Positions 25,551 to 33,894 of a stretch of 64,000 bases of DNA are shown here, one piece after another. This DNA comes from Clostridia bacterium (GTDB lineage: Bacteria > Bacillota > Clostridia > UBA1381 > UBA9506): positions 1-64,000 of the forward strand of contig JAFYXI010000071.1 in NCBI GenBank assembly GCA_017546245.1, given 5' to 3'. The position numbers and the translations under genes were made by a program. Under the pieces are notes generated by a model. The model saw nothing but the letters and a program-made list of their open reading frames with translations. It made no database searches and was not told the origin of the DNA. How positions within the stretch are numbered: the stretch's first letter is position 1; each line of letters begins with the position of its first letter.

Positions 25551-27173
25551 ATGGCGCAATTAGATATAATAAACGTTACGTACAAAGAATTTACAATCGA
25601 AGTAACAGACTTGCAGTACACGGGCGACAACTACGATAAATTTGTTTTTAAAATATATCAAGGAAGCAGAAAAATAATTGAATGGGTCGAAAGTGATACT
25701 TCTTGGATAACCACAGTAAATTTTACTTTCGAATTTTCGAACTCTGTTTACGCGGGGTATAATTGGCTATCCCCCAACAACACATATGTAGCGGAAGTAA
25801 CTTGTTATTATGACGGCGTGGGTTATACACTAAACAACGTTACGTTTTCTACGGATAGCATTTCGCCGCCAACGGGGACGATAACCCCTTCGGTTTATGT
25901 TCCTATACGCAATCAAGTGTACGGCTCTTGTGTTGCTAATTGTTTAGCTTGCGGAATGGAAATATTTAAAGCAAAACAAACGGGCATAAAATACGAAAAA
26001 TTCAGCGAAGCATATATATTCGGCAGCGATGGCACAAATTACGATTATATGACATTTGAAGAAGCGGTCGATAATTGCATAACATACGGGTCGCCGCGTT
26101 ATGAAATATATTCGGGTTTTTACCCGGACGAAATGCCAAAAGCAACAGCGGTAAATATGTTTAATTCGGCAGATAGCATCGTGAACACAAACGCCCAAAA
26201 GCAAAAATTGCGAAATAAAAGGCATATTGATTTTTACGATTGTTCTTCTGTGAAAAGTTGCATTGAAACTTACGGGTTTTATATGCTGAATTTTCGTATT
26301 CCGAACAACTTTCAAACCAACAGCAGCGGAATAATACCGCAGCCCACAACATACCGCGGCGACAATCACGCAATCGCTCTTATTGGACTAACACAAATAA
26401 GCGGTAAAGCTTATTGGATAGCTCAAAACAGTTGGGGCGAAGATTGGGGGTTAAATGGAAGATGTTATATCCCTTACGATTGGGGGTGCGGTTGTCAATC
26501 GCCCATTACAAGCGATTACGGCGAACCTACTTCGTGGACGCTTGATTGTTATTCTGTTGCGCCGGGAAGTGGATATACAGACAGCAACCCAACAAAACCG
26601 TACAATATAAAAGTACAACAAATTGAAACGGAAAAAAACGTAAGCATATCTTGGGACTGCTCCACTTCTTCGTGTAATTTTGTAATACTTGCAAAGCAAT
26701 ATAATACGAACCGTTGGTATAGAAAAGCTTATACATCAAATAAAAACGCCATAATTTCGCTTGATACATACGGAACATATGATTTTGCCGTAATTGCAAT
26801 TTATAACGGCTATTGCTCGGAAATAAGCGACACCGAAAGAGTTTCCACGTCCGAAAACAAACGACCCGATAATTATTATTGGAGTTACGAAAAACGTCAA
26901 AATGAAGAAATCAAATTAACGGCTTCCGAATGGAACGGACTTACTTCAAGAATAAATGAATTTCGACAATACACTTCAAACGGAAGCTTGGGAAATTACA
27001 ATTTTGACACAGCAATCGACGGAAACGACTTTACGGCCGTAATGTACAATCAATGTCGCGAAGCAATGCAAGATATGGAATACGGAAGCTATATTCCTTA
27101 TGTTTATAAAAGTGAAGATGTAACCGCTTATATGATAAATGTTCTTATAAGCGAATTGAACGTAATACCGTAA
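25551..27173 (+). CDS. Tail protein with a papain-family (C1) cysteine peptidase domain
   Basis: 540 residues in three parts. Residues 1-~110 are an N-terminal beta domain. Residues ~115-335 form a papain-like domain with the full catalytic set: Q122 (oxyanion hole, RNQVYGSC), C127 (nucleophile), H273 (GDNHAIALIGL) and N293 in NSWGEDWG. Residues ~345-435 look like a fibronectin type III domain, followed by a ~100-residue C-terminal part. There is no signal peptide, and the gene sits between tail tip and receptor-binding genes, so the enzyme is probably carried on the virion. The target could be a surface protein of the host, or the phage's own tail proteins. RBS: a weak AAGGCGGTG. Confidence 0.85.
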   Translation: MAQLDIINVTYKEFTIEVTDLQYTGDNYDKFVFKIYQGSRKIIEWVESDTSWITTVNFTFEFSNSVYAGYNWLSPNNTYVAEVTCYYDGVGYTLNNVTFSTDSISPPTGTITPSVYVPIRNQVYGSCVANCLACGMEIFKAKQTGIKYEKFSEAYIFGSDGTNYDYMTFEEAVDNCITYGSPRYEIYSGFYPDEMPKATAVNMFNSADSIVNTNAQKQKLRNKRHIDFYDCSSVKSCIETYGFYMLNFRIPNNFQTNSSGIIPQPTTYRGDNHAIALIGLTQISGKAYWIAQNSWGEDWGLNGRCYIPYDWGCGCQSPITSDYGEPTSWTLDCYSVAPGSGYTDSNPTKPYNIKVQQIETEKNVSISWDCSTSSCNFVILAKQYNTNRWYRKAYTSNKNAIISLDTYGTYDFAVIAIYNGYCSEISDTERVSTSENKRPDNYYWSYEKRQNEEIKLTASEWNGLTSRINEFRQYTSNGSLGNYNFDTAIDGNDFTAVMYNQCREAMQDMEYGSYIPYVYKSEDVTAYMINVLISELNVIP

Positions 27174-27219
27174 ATATTATTTTTAAATAATAAATTTATA
27201 AAGATTGGAGGACAAACAA

Positions 27220-27516
27220 ATGAAAGTTATTTTCAAAGACGGCACTTGCAAAAAATGTTCTTTTCCCACGGAGCAAAAAGTATTCCGAAACGGTGAAGCG
27301 GTTGGGTGGTTGTGTTCTTTCAGCTTATCCGAAACAATAACTTCAAGCGAATTGGACGAACTTTTGACTTCGGAAAATGTTTCGGAATTGACATTCTGCA
27401 ACGATACTTCGGAAGAACTCTTCAAAATAACAGAATATGCGAAGGTTACTTCGGCTATTATACGTTATTCCGAAGAAGCTTCAAAAACAGAAGTACAGTT
27501 TTCAAAAGGCATATAA
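27220..27516 (+). CDS. Small acidic tail-region protein
   Basis: 98 residues from the ATG at 27220 (RBS GGAGG). Begins with a beta segment and a CKKC pair, then is acidic. It lies between the papain-like protein and the receptor-binding protein. Not basic or long enough to resemble the retroelement accessory protein Avd. Function unknown. Confidence 0.65.
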   Translation: MKVIFKDGTCKKCSFPTEQKVFRNGEAVGWLCSFSLSETITSSELDELLTSENVSELTFCNDTSEELFKITEYAKVTSAIIRYSEEASKTEVQFSKGI

Positions 27517-27531
27517 AGGAGTGAAAAGCAA

Positions 27532-29832
27532 ATGGAATTCATAAAGGAAATTACCGTCGAATTATCGGGCGAAATGCTTTTTGAATACATAACAGCGGTT
27601 CAAAGCGATGTCGGCCGAAAAATAAAAGTAATTTTGCTTGCGAATAATCAGCCTTACGAAATCCCCGCAGGGGCAACGGCTGTTCTTCGTGGCAAGAAGC
27701 CCGACGGCAAAGCAATTCTTAATAATTGCACCATAGACGAAAACGGGGCAATTATTGCGGAACTTACAAAACAGACCCTTGCCGTATGCGGCAATGTTCG
27801 TTGTCAAATTACGCTTTATTCTTCCGAAGGCGGCGAATTAACAAGCGTTCCTTTCGTTGTAAAGGTAACAGCCAAAAGCGCCAACGATACAGAAGTAAAA
27901 AGCACCAATGAATTTAACGTAATCGCCGAAGCGGAAGCGCTCGCACAATCAGCCCGCGAAATAGCTTCCGAAGCTTTGGAAAATGTTTCGGAGGTTGAAG
28001 CAAGGGTTGAAGCGTCAACACTTGCGGCCGATGAAGCGGCAGCGACAGCCATTGAAGCAGCTTCCGACGTAAATGTCGTAAAAGAAGCAGCGGCAGCCGT
28101 TACCATTGAAGCCAACGACGCAGCAGAAGCGGCAAACCTTGCGAAAGAAAATGCAGACACGGCCACTTCAAACGCTGAAAAAGCAACTTCGGCAGCAAAT
28201 ACAGCCGCAGGAGCAGCAAGCGGCGCAGCCAATGCAGCGAACACGGCCGCCGACAATGCAAATTCTGCAAAGGAAGCAACCGAAAAGGCAACAGAAGAAG
28301 CCGCAGCAGCAACCGAAGCTGCTAACACAGCAACCGAAGCCGCGCAGACCGCGACGGCCGAAGCGGAAGCGGCAACAACAGCCGCCAAAGAAGCAGCGGC
28401 AGCGGCCGAAAATGCGCTTGCAGAAATTGAAGGTTCAACCGTTACCCGTTACGGCGTTAAATTCGGCGGCAGCGCAAACAGCGGCGCAACCGTTCAAAGA
28501 TTATACAACGCCTTCGGCCTTGTTGCAAATGTCGGCACAGACGCAGCAACAGCAACAAACGATTTCGACAATATTTACCCGTGGAGCGGAAGGAAACGTG
28601 CTTGCGGATATTTCGACGACAACGGAAATTTTGTTGTAAATGCTTATGAAGGCGAACCCGGCTACGTTACCGACGGCAGCAACGGCGAAGTATGGGTTGA
28701 AACACCTTTATTCTATTATCTGCATACATACAACGACGACGGCAGCGAAGAAATCGTAATTTCGGCGCACCCGATAGGCGGTTACAAGCCTTCACCGATA
28801 CACATTAACGCAGACGGAAGCTTGCGACAGAAAGCATACACCGCCGCTTATCCTATGGCGTTAGTTGATGATAAGCCAACTTCCCGAAGCGGCGTATATA
28901 CGCCGATTATGTCGTTAAATTCGGGTATGACAAACGCCCGTAAGCTTGGCGACAAGTACACAACGACCACAGCGGCCGAACAGTATGTAAAATGCCTTCT
29001 TATGTGGGTTGAATTCGCGACACGCGACATTCAAACAAAAATGAAGGGTTGTTCCTCACTTTCATACAGCGAAAGCCACAAAGCAACCGTTGCGGAGGAC
29101 GCAGCCAACCGCATTATAATTTCAAGCAGCTATGCGGCGGCGTACGTTATCGGTCAAGGTATCGCAATAGGAACATCTCTCGGAAGTACAAACGTCGCAA
29201 ACAATAGAACAGTTACCGCGATAGATGCTTTCGACGACAGCAACAGCGCAATTACATTCGACGGCGACCCCGTAAATATAGCGGTTGGAAATATCGTCTT
29301 TGCGATTGCGTGGAAGACGGGTTCTTGCGATAATGTTTTATCTTCTTCGGGTTCGCCCGTTTCCAATACAAACGGTAAATATACTTGTATATACCGCGGC
29401 GAAGAAACACCGTTCGGAAATGCTTTCGAATGGATTTCCGACGTACTTTTCAAGAGAGAGGGCAGCGGCACGACCGAAGACCCATACAAATATGATATTT
29501 ACTTCTTGCCCGACGCTACCAAATACAGCAGCGGCAACATCACGGACGATTATGTGAAAGTAAATTATCAGTTACCGACGGCCGAAGGATATGTCAAAAA
29601 GCTTGGTTATGATGAACGCTTCCCGTTTGTTCGTATTCCTTGCGAAATTGGAGCTTCGACAACAACGTATTATGCCGATTATTATTATCGCCCGGCTTAC
29701 GCAGTAACCGCGGCGGGTGTCGGCGGCATTTGGTACAATGGGGCTTATTGCGGGCCGTGTTATTGGTATTGCTGCCTTGCGCCTTCGGTTACGCATATCT
29801 ATCGCCGCGCGCGTCTTTCTTACCGCCGTTAA
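27532..29832 (+). CDS. Receptor-binding tail protein, target of the diversity-generating retroelement
   Basis: 766 residues. Residues 1-~115 match the N-terminal domain of baseplate upper protein (BppU), which anchors it to the tail. Residues ~120-300 are an alanine-rich coiled coil (repeated AA-heptads), which gives a trimeric fibre shaft. Residues ~300-766 form the head; its end has the C-type-lectin/FGE-like pattern usual for retroelement targets (PFGNAFEWISDV ... GGIWYNGAYCGPCYWYC). The last 40 residues are the variable region; the residues that vary from the template are 726, 729, 733, 735, 739, 746, 748, 749, 753, 755 and 757. It probably determines which host surface is bound. Confidence 0.9.
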   Translation: MEFIKEITVELSGEMLFEYITAVQSDVGRKIKVILLANNQPYEIPAGATAVLRGKKPDGKAILNNCTIDENGAIIAELTKQTLAVCGNVRCQITLYSSEGGELTSVPFVVKVTAKSANDTEVKSTNEFNVIAEAEALAQSAREIASEALENVSEVEARVEASTLAADEAAATAIEAASDVNVVKEAAAAVTIEANDAAEAANLAKENADTATSNAEKATSAANTAAGAASGAANAANTAADNANSAKEATEKATEEAAAATEAANTATEAAQTATAEAEAATTAAKEAAAAAENALAEIEGSTVTRYGVKFGGSANSGATVQRLYNAFGLVANVGTDAATATNDFDNIYPWSGRKRACGYFDDNGNFVVNAYEGEPGYVTDGSNGEVWVETPLFYYLHTYNDDGSEEIVISAHPIGGYKPSPIHINADGSLRQKAYTAAYPMALVDDKPTSRSGVYTPIMSLNSGMTNARKLGDKYTTTTAAEQYVKCLLMWVEFATRDIQTKMKGCSSLSYSESHKATVAEDAANRIIISSSYAAAYVIGQGIAIGTSLGSTNVANNRTVTAIDAFDDSNSAITFDGDPVNIAVGNIVFAIAWKTGSCDNVLSSSGSPVSNTNGKYTCIYRGEETPFGNAFEWISDVLFKREGSGTTEDPYKYDIYFLPDATKYSSGNITDDYVKVNYQLPTAEGYVKKLGYDERFPFVRIPCEIGASTTTYYADYYYRPAYAVTAAGVGGIWYNGAYCGPCYWYCCLAPSVTHIYRRARLSYRR
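29707..29822 (+). repeat. Variable repeat (VR) of the retroelement
   Basis: 116 bp at the 3' end of the target gene, aligned without gaps to the template repeat at offset 174. It differs at 16 positions, all adenine in the template; none of the 87 non-adenine template positions differ. Eleven codons that read AAC/AAT in the template are changed. The 3' end is GC-rich (CGCCGCGCGCGTCT) as in initiation-of-mutagenic-homology sequences. Confidence 0.95.
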
Positions 29833-29842
29833 AACGGGGGTT

Positions 29843-29861
29843 TGGGGGCGGGCAGCCCCCA
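29843..29861 (+). promoter_or_regulatory. Hairpin downstream of the VR
   Basis: Perfect 7-bp stem TGGGGGC/GCCCCCA with a 5-base loop, 20 bp after the VR and 10 bp after the target gene stop. A hairpin or cruciform at this place is known to promote target recognition in retroelements such as that of Bordetella phage BPP-1. It has no T-run, so it is not a typical terminator. Confidence 0.7.
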
Positions 29862-29879
29862 TATAGGGATTTAACACGC

Positions 29880-29996
29880 AAACGCGGCGAATGTCGGCGG
29901 CAATTGGAACAATGGGGCTAATTGCGGGCCGTGTTATTGGAATTGCAACAATGCGCCTTCGAATACGAATATCAATCGCCGCGCGCGTCTATCTTA
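29880..29996 (+). repeat. Template repeat (TR) of the retroelement
   Basis: Non-coding template, 58 bp downstream of the VR and 111 bp upstream of the RT start. In the VR reading register it contains twelve AAC/AAT codons at the positions that vary. Adenine-specific error-prone copying by the RT makes cDNA that replaces the VR. Confidence 0.95.
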
Positions 29997-30107
29997 ATAC
30001 ATTCATCGCGTGTTATTTCCCTTGCCGCTTGGCAAAAATACATCGCTACGGGCGGGGTTAGTAAGAAATTGAAAGCCTTGCAGATAATTAAGAAAGAAGC
30101 TGAACCG

Positions 30108-31175
30108 ATGAAAAGAGCGGGAAACCTATTTGAAAAAATATGCGATATTGATAATATACACGAAGCTATCATAAACGCAGCCCGCGGGAAGAAAAGCCGA
30201 AGGACGGTTGCTTATGTTTTGGAAAATCAAGACAAGGCCGCAGGACTTATACGGGATATGCTTATAAATAAAACGTATAAACCGAAGCCGTACCGAACCT
30301 TCGTAATAAAAGACGGGCCACGTCAAAAGGAACGTACAATATTTTGTCCCGCCTACTACCCCGACCAAATTATACATTGGGCTTTAATGCAAGTGCTGCA
30401 GCCCGTTATAATGAAGGGTATGTATGAATTTTGTTGCGGAAGCATACCGGGCCGCGGCGTACATTACGGGAAACGGTATCTTGAAAAGTGGTTACGCAAA
30501 GACAGAAAGTATACAAAATATTGCTTAAAGTTGGATATAAAGAAATATTATCCACACATTGACAACGAAGTATTAAAAGAACAATTCCGAAGGAAAATCA
30601 AAGACCCGTCGGCATTGTGGCTTATTGATTGCATTATCGACAGCCACGCCGAAGGTTTACCAATCGGCAATTATACTTCGCAATGGTGGGCGAATTTCTA
30701 CTTGCAGGGTTTAGACCACTATATCAAGGAAGAATTGCGCATAAAACATTATCTTCGTTATATGGACGATATGGCGTTATTTTCTAACAATAAGAAGCAG
30801 TTACACAAAGCGCGAAAACTTATCGCGGAATATATAAAGCCTTTGGGCTTAACCTTAAAAGAAAATTGGCAAGTGTTCCGCGTCGATGAACGCCCGGTTG
30901 ATTTCTTGGGCTTCCGCTTCTATCGAAATAAAACAACATTACGGCGCAAGAATTCTTTAAGAATACGCCGCCGGGTGAAGCGGGCTTCCAAAAAGCCGAA
31001 GCCGTCGTTGTCGGACGCACGCGCAATATTAAGTTATATGGGTTGGATAAAACACAGTAATTCATATTACTTTTATTGCAAATACATAAAACCATATGTA
31101 AATATAAAGCAATTAAAGGAGGTTGTAAGCTATGCAAGCAGAAAGCACAATAAAGCCGAAATCGTATTATGTTGA
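30108..31175 (+). CDS. Reverse transcriptase of a diversity-generating retroelement
   Basis: 355 residues from the ATG at 30108; the frame is open from 29922, but that part lies within the template repeat. RT motifs include the catalytic D143 (LKLDIKKYYPHID), the diagnostic GNYTSQ (S191-Q192) of retroelement RTs, and the YMDD box (218-221). There is a final thumb-like basic region. Size is typical. It copies the TR RNA with misincorporation at adenines. No accessory Avd gene lies before or after it. The ribosome binding site is poor (AAAGAAG), so the level may be low. The gene overlaps the next gene by 44 bp. Confidence 0.95.
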   Translation: MKRAGNLFEKICDIDNIHEAIINAARGKKSRRTVAYVLENQDKAAGLIRDMLINKTYKPKPYRTFVIKDGPRQKERTIFCPAYYPDQIIHWALMQVLQPVIMKGMYEFCCGSIPGRGVHYGKRYLEKWLRKDRKYTKYCLKLDIKKYYPHIDNEVLKEQFRRKIKDPSALWLIDCIIDSHAEGLPIGNYTSQWWANFYLQGLDHYIKEELRIKHYLRYMDDMALFSNNKKQLHKARKLIAEYIKPLGLTLKENWQVFRVDERPVDFLGFRFYRNKTTLRRKNSLRIRRRVKRASKKPKPSLSDARAILSYMGWIKHSNSYYFYCKYIKPYVNIKQLKEVVSYASRKHNKAEIVLC

Positions 31176-31488
31176 AAATTGCGGAGGTACGGCCGAAGTC
31201 GTTTTGTATGAAAATATAAAGAAGCACACCCGAACAGACCCCGAAACGGAAGAAACTTCGACATATTACACATACGACGAACACAGAATAAACGTTCCCT
31301 TCCGCGAAAACTTATCGCAGGAAGTAAAAGACAACCGCGCGACGTGGTTAGCGGCCGCGATTGCTGCAGAAAATGCCGCAGCAGAAAAAAAGACGCTTGA
31401 AGAAGAAATCGCGTCGCTTAAAGTTGATAATGAAATTATGGGCGCAGCCCTTGAAGAAGTTATCGCAGTTATTGCAGGGGGTGAATAA
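31132..31488 (+). CDS. Hypothetical tail/lysis-region protein with C-terminal coiled coil
   Basis: 118 residues, ATG preceded by AAGGAGG. The N-terminal half is polar; the C-terminal half (about 70-118) is a coiled coil with alanine-rich heptads (AAEKKTLEEEIASLKVDNEIMGAALEEVIAVI). Similar proteins are common between tail fibre and holin genes in Firmicutes phages; function unknown. It is not basic and does not look like Avd. Confidence 0.7.
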   Translation: MQAESTIKPKSYYVENCGGTAEVVLYENIKKHTRTDPETEETSTYYTYDEHRINVPFRENLSQEVKDNRATWLAAAIAAENAAAEKKTLEEEIASLKVDNEIMGAALEEVIAVIAGGE

Positions 31489-31493
31489 TAATT

Positions 31494-31625
31494 ATGGCTA
31501 TGTTTTTAGCAAAAAGAATTATTAAAGGACAAACAACCTTCGCGAAAGTGCCGCCGACGCTCAAAGAAGCCGTCGCGGATATTCTCACGAAGGAAGGATA
31601 TTCAAATCTAATTACGGAGGTATAA
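31494..31625 (+). CDS. Small XkdX/CD1375-like phage protein
   Basis: 43 residues: short hydrophobic and basic N-terminus (MAMFLAKRIIKG), then VPPTLKEAVADILTKEGY, which is the usual pattern of XkdX/CD1375-type small proteins encoded just before the holin. Role unknown. It is too short for many gene finders. Confidence 0.65.
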   Translation: MAMFLAKRIIKGQTTFAKVPPTLKEAVADILTKEGYSNLITEV

Positions 31626-31631
31626 AAGCTT

Positions 31632-32099
31632 ATGGAAAAAATCGCGCATAAAATGAATACATTGTGGGGCGCAGCCGTTGCGCTGTTTGCTTCCACATTC
31701 GGGGAATTTTGGTTCTTGTTTGTGGCCTTCTTCGTCCTTAATGTAGTTGACTACATAACGGGAGTTGCAAAAGCCCGCTTTTCAAAAAAGGAAAATTCAA
31801 ACAAAGGCTTAAAAGGTATTATAAAAAAGGTTGGATATTGGGTTGTAATTGATATTGCCTTCTTTATCGCCTTATCCTTTGAAGAAATGGGAACAAATAT
31901 CGGAATAAACCTTGCGTTCGTCGAAATGCTCGGTTGGTTTACTCTTGCAACCTTTATTATTAACGAAATTCGTTCAATCCTTGAAAACCTTGTTATTTTG
32001 GGCGTGGACGTTCCCGTTTTTCTTACAAAGGGTTTAGAGGTTGCAGCGGCCGCGGTACAATCTAAAACAGAAAATATAACGGAGGACAAAAAAGAATGA
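31632..32099 (+). CDS. Phage holin
   Basis: 155 residues with three to four hydrophobic segments (LWGAAVALFASTFGEFWFLFVAFFVLNVVDYITGV, VGYWVVIDIAFFIALSF, LAFVEMLGWFTLATFIINE). The NVVDYITGVAKA motif is typical of the phage_holin_4/toxin secretion holin family. It makes the membrane lesion that lets the amidase reach the wall. RBS GGAGG; overlaps the amidase start (ATGA). Confidence 0.92.
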   Translation: MEKIAHKMNTLWGAAVALFASTFGEFWFLFVAFFVLNVVDYITGVAKARFSKKENSNKGLKGIIKKVGYWVVIDIAFFIALSFEEMGTNIGINLAFVEMLGWFTLATFIINEIRSILENLVILGVDVPVFLTKGLEVAAAAVQSKTENITEDKKE

Positions 32100-32833
32100 A
32101 AATATTATTGATTGCAGGACACGGAAACGGCGACCCCGGCGCGTGCGCTTGCGGCCTTAAAGAAGCCGACTTAACAAGAGAGGTTGCGGCCGCCCTTCTT
32201 CCGAAGCTTAAAGCGTACGCCGATGTCGATTTGTTCGACACATCAAAGAATATGTATTCATATTTGAAAAATGGCGGCGTATGCAATTTTGCAAATTATG
32301 ATTATGTATTCGAAATTCATTTCAACGCAGCGGCAGCCGATACAGCAGGAAACGGCAAAACAACGGGCGCGGAAATTCTTATACATACCACAGAGAGCGG
32401 CGCAAGCGTCGAAGAAGCTATTTTAAGCAATATTGCAGCGCTTGGCTTCAAAAATAGGGGCGTTAAACGTCGTTCCGATTTGCGAAATATGAATGTTTGC
32501 AAGAAAAATTACGGCGTATCTTATGCGCTGATTGAAGTTTGCTTCATCGACGACCGCGACGACGTGAATTTGTATCAGCAGAAAAAAGCCGAAGTTATAG
32601 ACGCTATTGTAAACGGTATTGCGTCGGGCTTCGGACTTGCCAAAACAGAAACGGTGGCGGCAGGGTTCAAAGACGCAAAGGGACATTATGCAGAAGCGGC
32701 AATAAATGACCTTTTTAAAATGGGTATTGTGAACGGCGACGGAAACGGAAATTTTCGCCCGGACGATAACATCAAGCGCGGCGACGTTGCAATAATGGTT
32801 CGTAATGCCATAAGATATATTACGGGAAAATAA
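32096..32833 (+). CDS. Endolysin: N-acetylmuramoyl-L-alanine amidase with SLH domain
   Basis: 245 residues. Residues 1-~180 are an Amidase_3 domain with zinc ligands visible as H9 (AGHGNGDPG), a glutamate after it (KEADLTREVA), a second histidine in FEIHFNAAA and the catalytic E in ALIEVCFID. Residues ~188-240 are one S-layer homology motif (AGFKDAKGHYAEAAINDLFKMGIVNGDGNGNFRPDDNIKRGD...). The SLH part would bind secondary wall polymer, the same ligand as the host's own SLH surface protein (gene at 48942). No signal peptide is seen, consistent with holin-dependent export. Confidence 0.9.
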   Translation: MKILLIAGHGNGDPGACACGLKEADLTREVAAALLPKLKAYADVDLFDTSKNMYSYLKNGGVCNFANYDYVFEIHFNAAAADTAGNGKTTGAEILIHTTESGASVEEAILSNIAALGFKNRGVKRRSDLRNMNVCKKNYGVSYALIEVCFIDDRDDVNLYQQKKAEVIDAIVNGIASGFGLAKTETVAAGFKDAKGHYAEAAINDLFKMGIVNGDGNGNFRPDDNIKRGDVAIMVRNAIRYITGK

Positions 32834-32839
32834 AAAAAG

Positions 32840-32872
32840 AACGGCAGCGGGAAACCCCGTCGCCGTTTTTTT
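32840..32872 (+). terminator. Terminator after the lysis genes
   Basis: GC-rich hairpin (ACGGCAGCGGG / CCCCGTCGCCGT) followed by eight T. It ends the late operon and separates it from the converging exonuclease gene. Confidence 0.8.
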
Positions 32873-32874
32873 TG

Positions 32875-33720
32875 TTATATTACGTCCTTTTCTTCAAGAA
32901 GCTTTTTAAATAATTTTGCTGTTGCGTAACAATCGGACAAAGAGCGGTGCGCGTCGCTTCTAAAAATAGAATAATAATCGCACAACGTTTCAAGTTTATG
33001 GTTTTCGACATCGTATTCCCCGTCGTAATCAACTTCGTACGAATTTGTATCGGAACAATACTTCGCCTTCGGCTTCTTCAACATCTTTTGCGCGATTTGT
33101 AACGTATCAAAATATTTTATTTTGCCTTGTTCGAAGTCAACGCCATTTACATATAAAAACTTCATATCAAATTCAAGATTATGGCCCGCCACGTTGCAAC
33201 CGTTTATAAAATCCATAAAAGCGGCTTTGACTTGATAAAAAAACGGGCTTTCGGAAATCATTTCTTTTGTTATTCCCGTAATATCGGTTATTTCTTGCGG
33301 CACATCGCCGCTAATATTAACCAACGTTGAAAAAGACGAAACGGGAACGAAATTTGCGTCGAACTTTATTGCCGAAACTTCTATAATGTCGTTACCCTTA
33401 ATTTTAATACCCGTTGTTTCTGTATCAATTACAACAAGCGGGAAAAGCTTTTCGGGATTTGTTTTTGCTGTTATACTTGAAAATGTATATTCGGGCATAT
33501 CGGAAGCGGCGCGCTTCTTTTCTTTTTCACCACTATATGAAAAAGCAGCTTCGGGAATTGCTTTTAATTCCTCGGAAAATATGCGTTCTTGTTCTTTTAT
33601 GTATAACATACGCTTTTCAAGGTATGTGGGCGCTTTTTCCTCTTTTGCTGCTTCGGGCGATGTAATAACTTGCGCTTCGGGCGCTTTCTTTTTAGACTTA
33701 AAAAAATTAAACATAAGCAT
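32875..33720 (-). CDS. DEDDh 3'-5' exonuclease (DNA polymerase III epsilon-like)
   Basis: 281 residues from the ATG at 33720 (AAGG 6 bases upstream). An N-terminal basic segment and a helical ~90-residue extension precede the exonuclease core. Exo I is VVIDTETTGI, exo II has HNLEFDMKFL, exo III is HRSLSDCYATAKL. The nuclease set is complete. It is the only prophage gene on the minus strand and has its own promoter, so it may be expressed in the lysogen. The role is unclear: phage DNA repair or host interference are possible. No polymerase gene is adjacent. Confidence 0.85.
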   Translation of the reverse strand: MLMFNFFKSKKKAPEAQVITSPEAAKEEKAPTYLEKRMLYIKEQERIFSEELKAIPEAAFSYSGEKEKKRAASDMPEYTFSSITAKTNPEKLFPLVVIDTETTGIKIKGNDIIEVSAIKFDANFVPVSSFSTLVNISGDVPQEITDITGITKEMISESPFFYQVKAAFMDFINGCNVAGHNLEFDMKFLYVNGVDFEQGKIKYFDTLQIAQKMLKKPKAKYCSDTNSYEVDYDGEYDVENHKLETLCDYYSIFRSDAHRSLSDCYATAKLFKKLLEEKDVI

Positions 33721-33753
33721 TTCCAACCTTCTATAATAAAAAATCTTTTTATA

Positions 33754-33782
33754 ATTATACCATAAAAGCAATACGAAATCAA
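33754..33782 (-). promoter_or_regulatory. Promoter of the exonuclease gene
   Basis: On the minus strand TTGATT (33782-33777), 17-bp spacer, TATAAT (33759-33754). It is back-to-back with the rightward promoter at 33833, so the region 33754-33861 is a divergent control region. Confidence 0.65.
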
Positions 33783-33832
33783 TCGAACAGAAAATTTTTG
33801 TAAAATCTTTTCAATTTTTTTCGTAAAACCCC

Positions 33833-33861
33833 TTGACATAATCGTACGACTATGTTATAAT
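33833..33861 (+). promoter_or_regulatory. Strong promoter with a palindrome in its spacer
   Basis: TTGACA (33833-33838), 17-bp spacer, TATAAT (33856-33861): a full consensus promoter for the small genes at 33895-34481. The spacer holds the 8-bp palindrome TCGTACGA (33842-33849), a possible repressor operator. Confidence 0.8.
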
Positions 33862-33894
33862 ATATACATAAGTTAAGGAAAGGAGAAAACAAAA

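Noticed and set aside
27816-28639. Alanine/serine-rich minus ORF and glutamine-rich plus ORF
   Set aside because: Both are frame shadows of the alanine-rich coiled coil of the receptor-binding protein.
29640-29921. ORF spanning VR and TR
   Set aside because: Runs in another frame of the VR and through the non-coding TR; arginine-rich low-complexity product.
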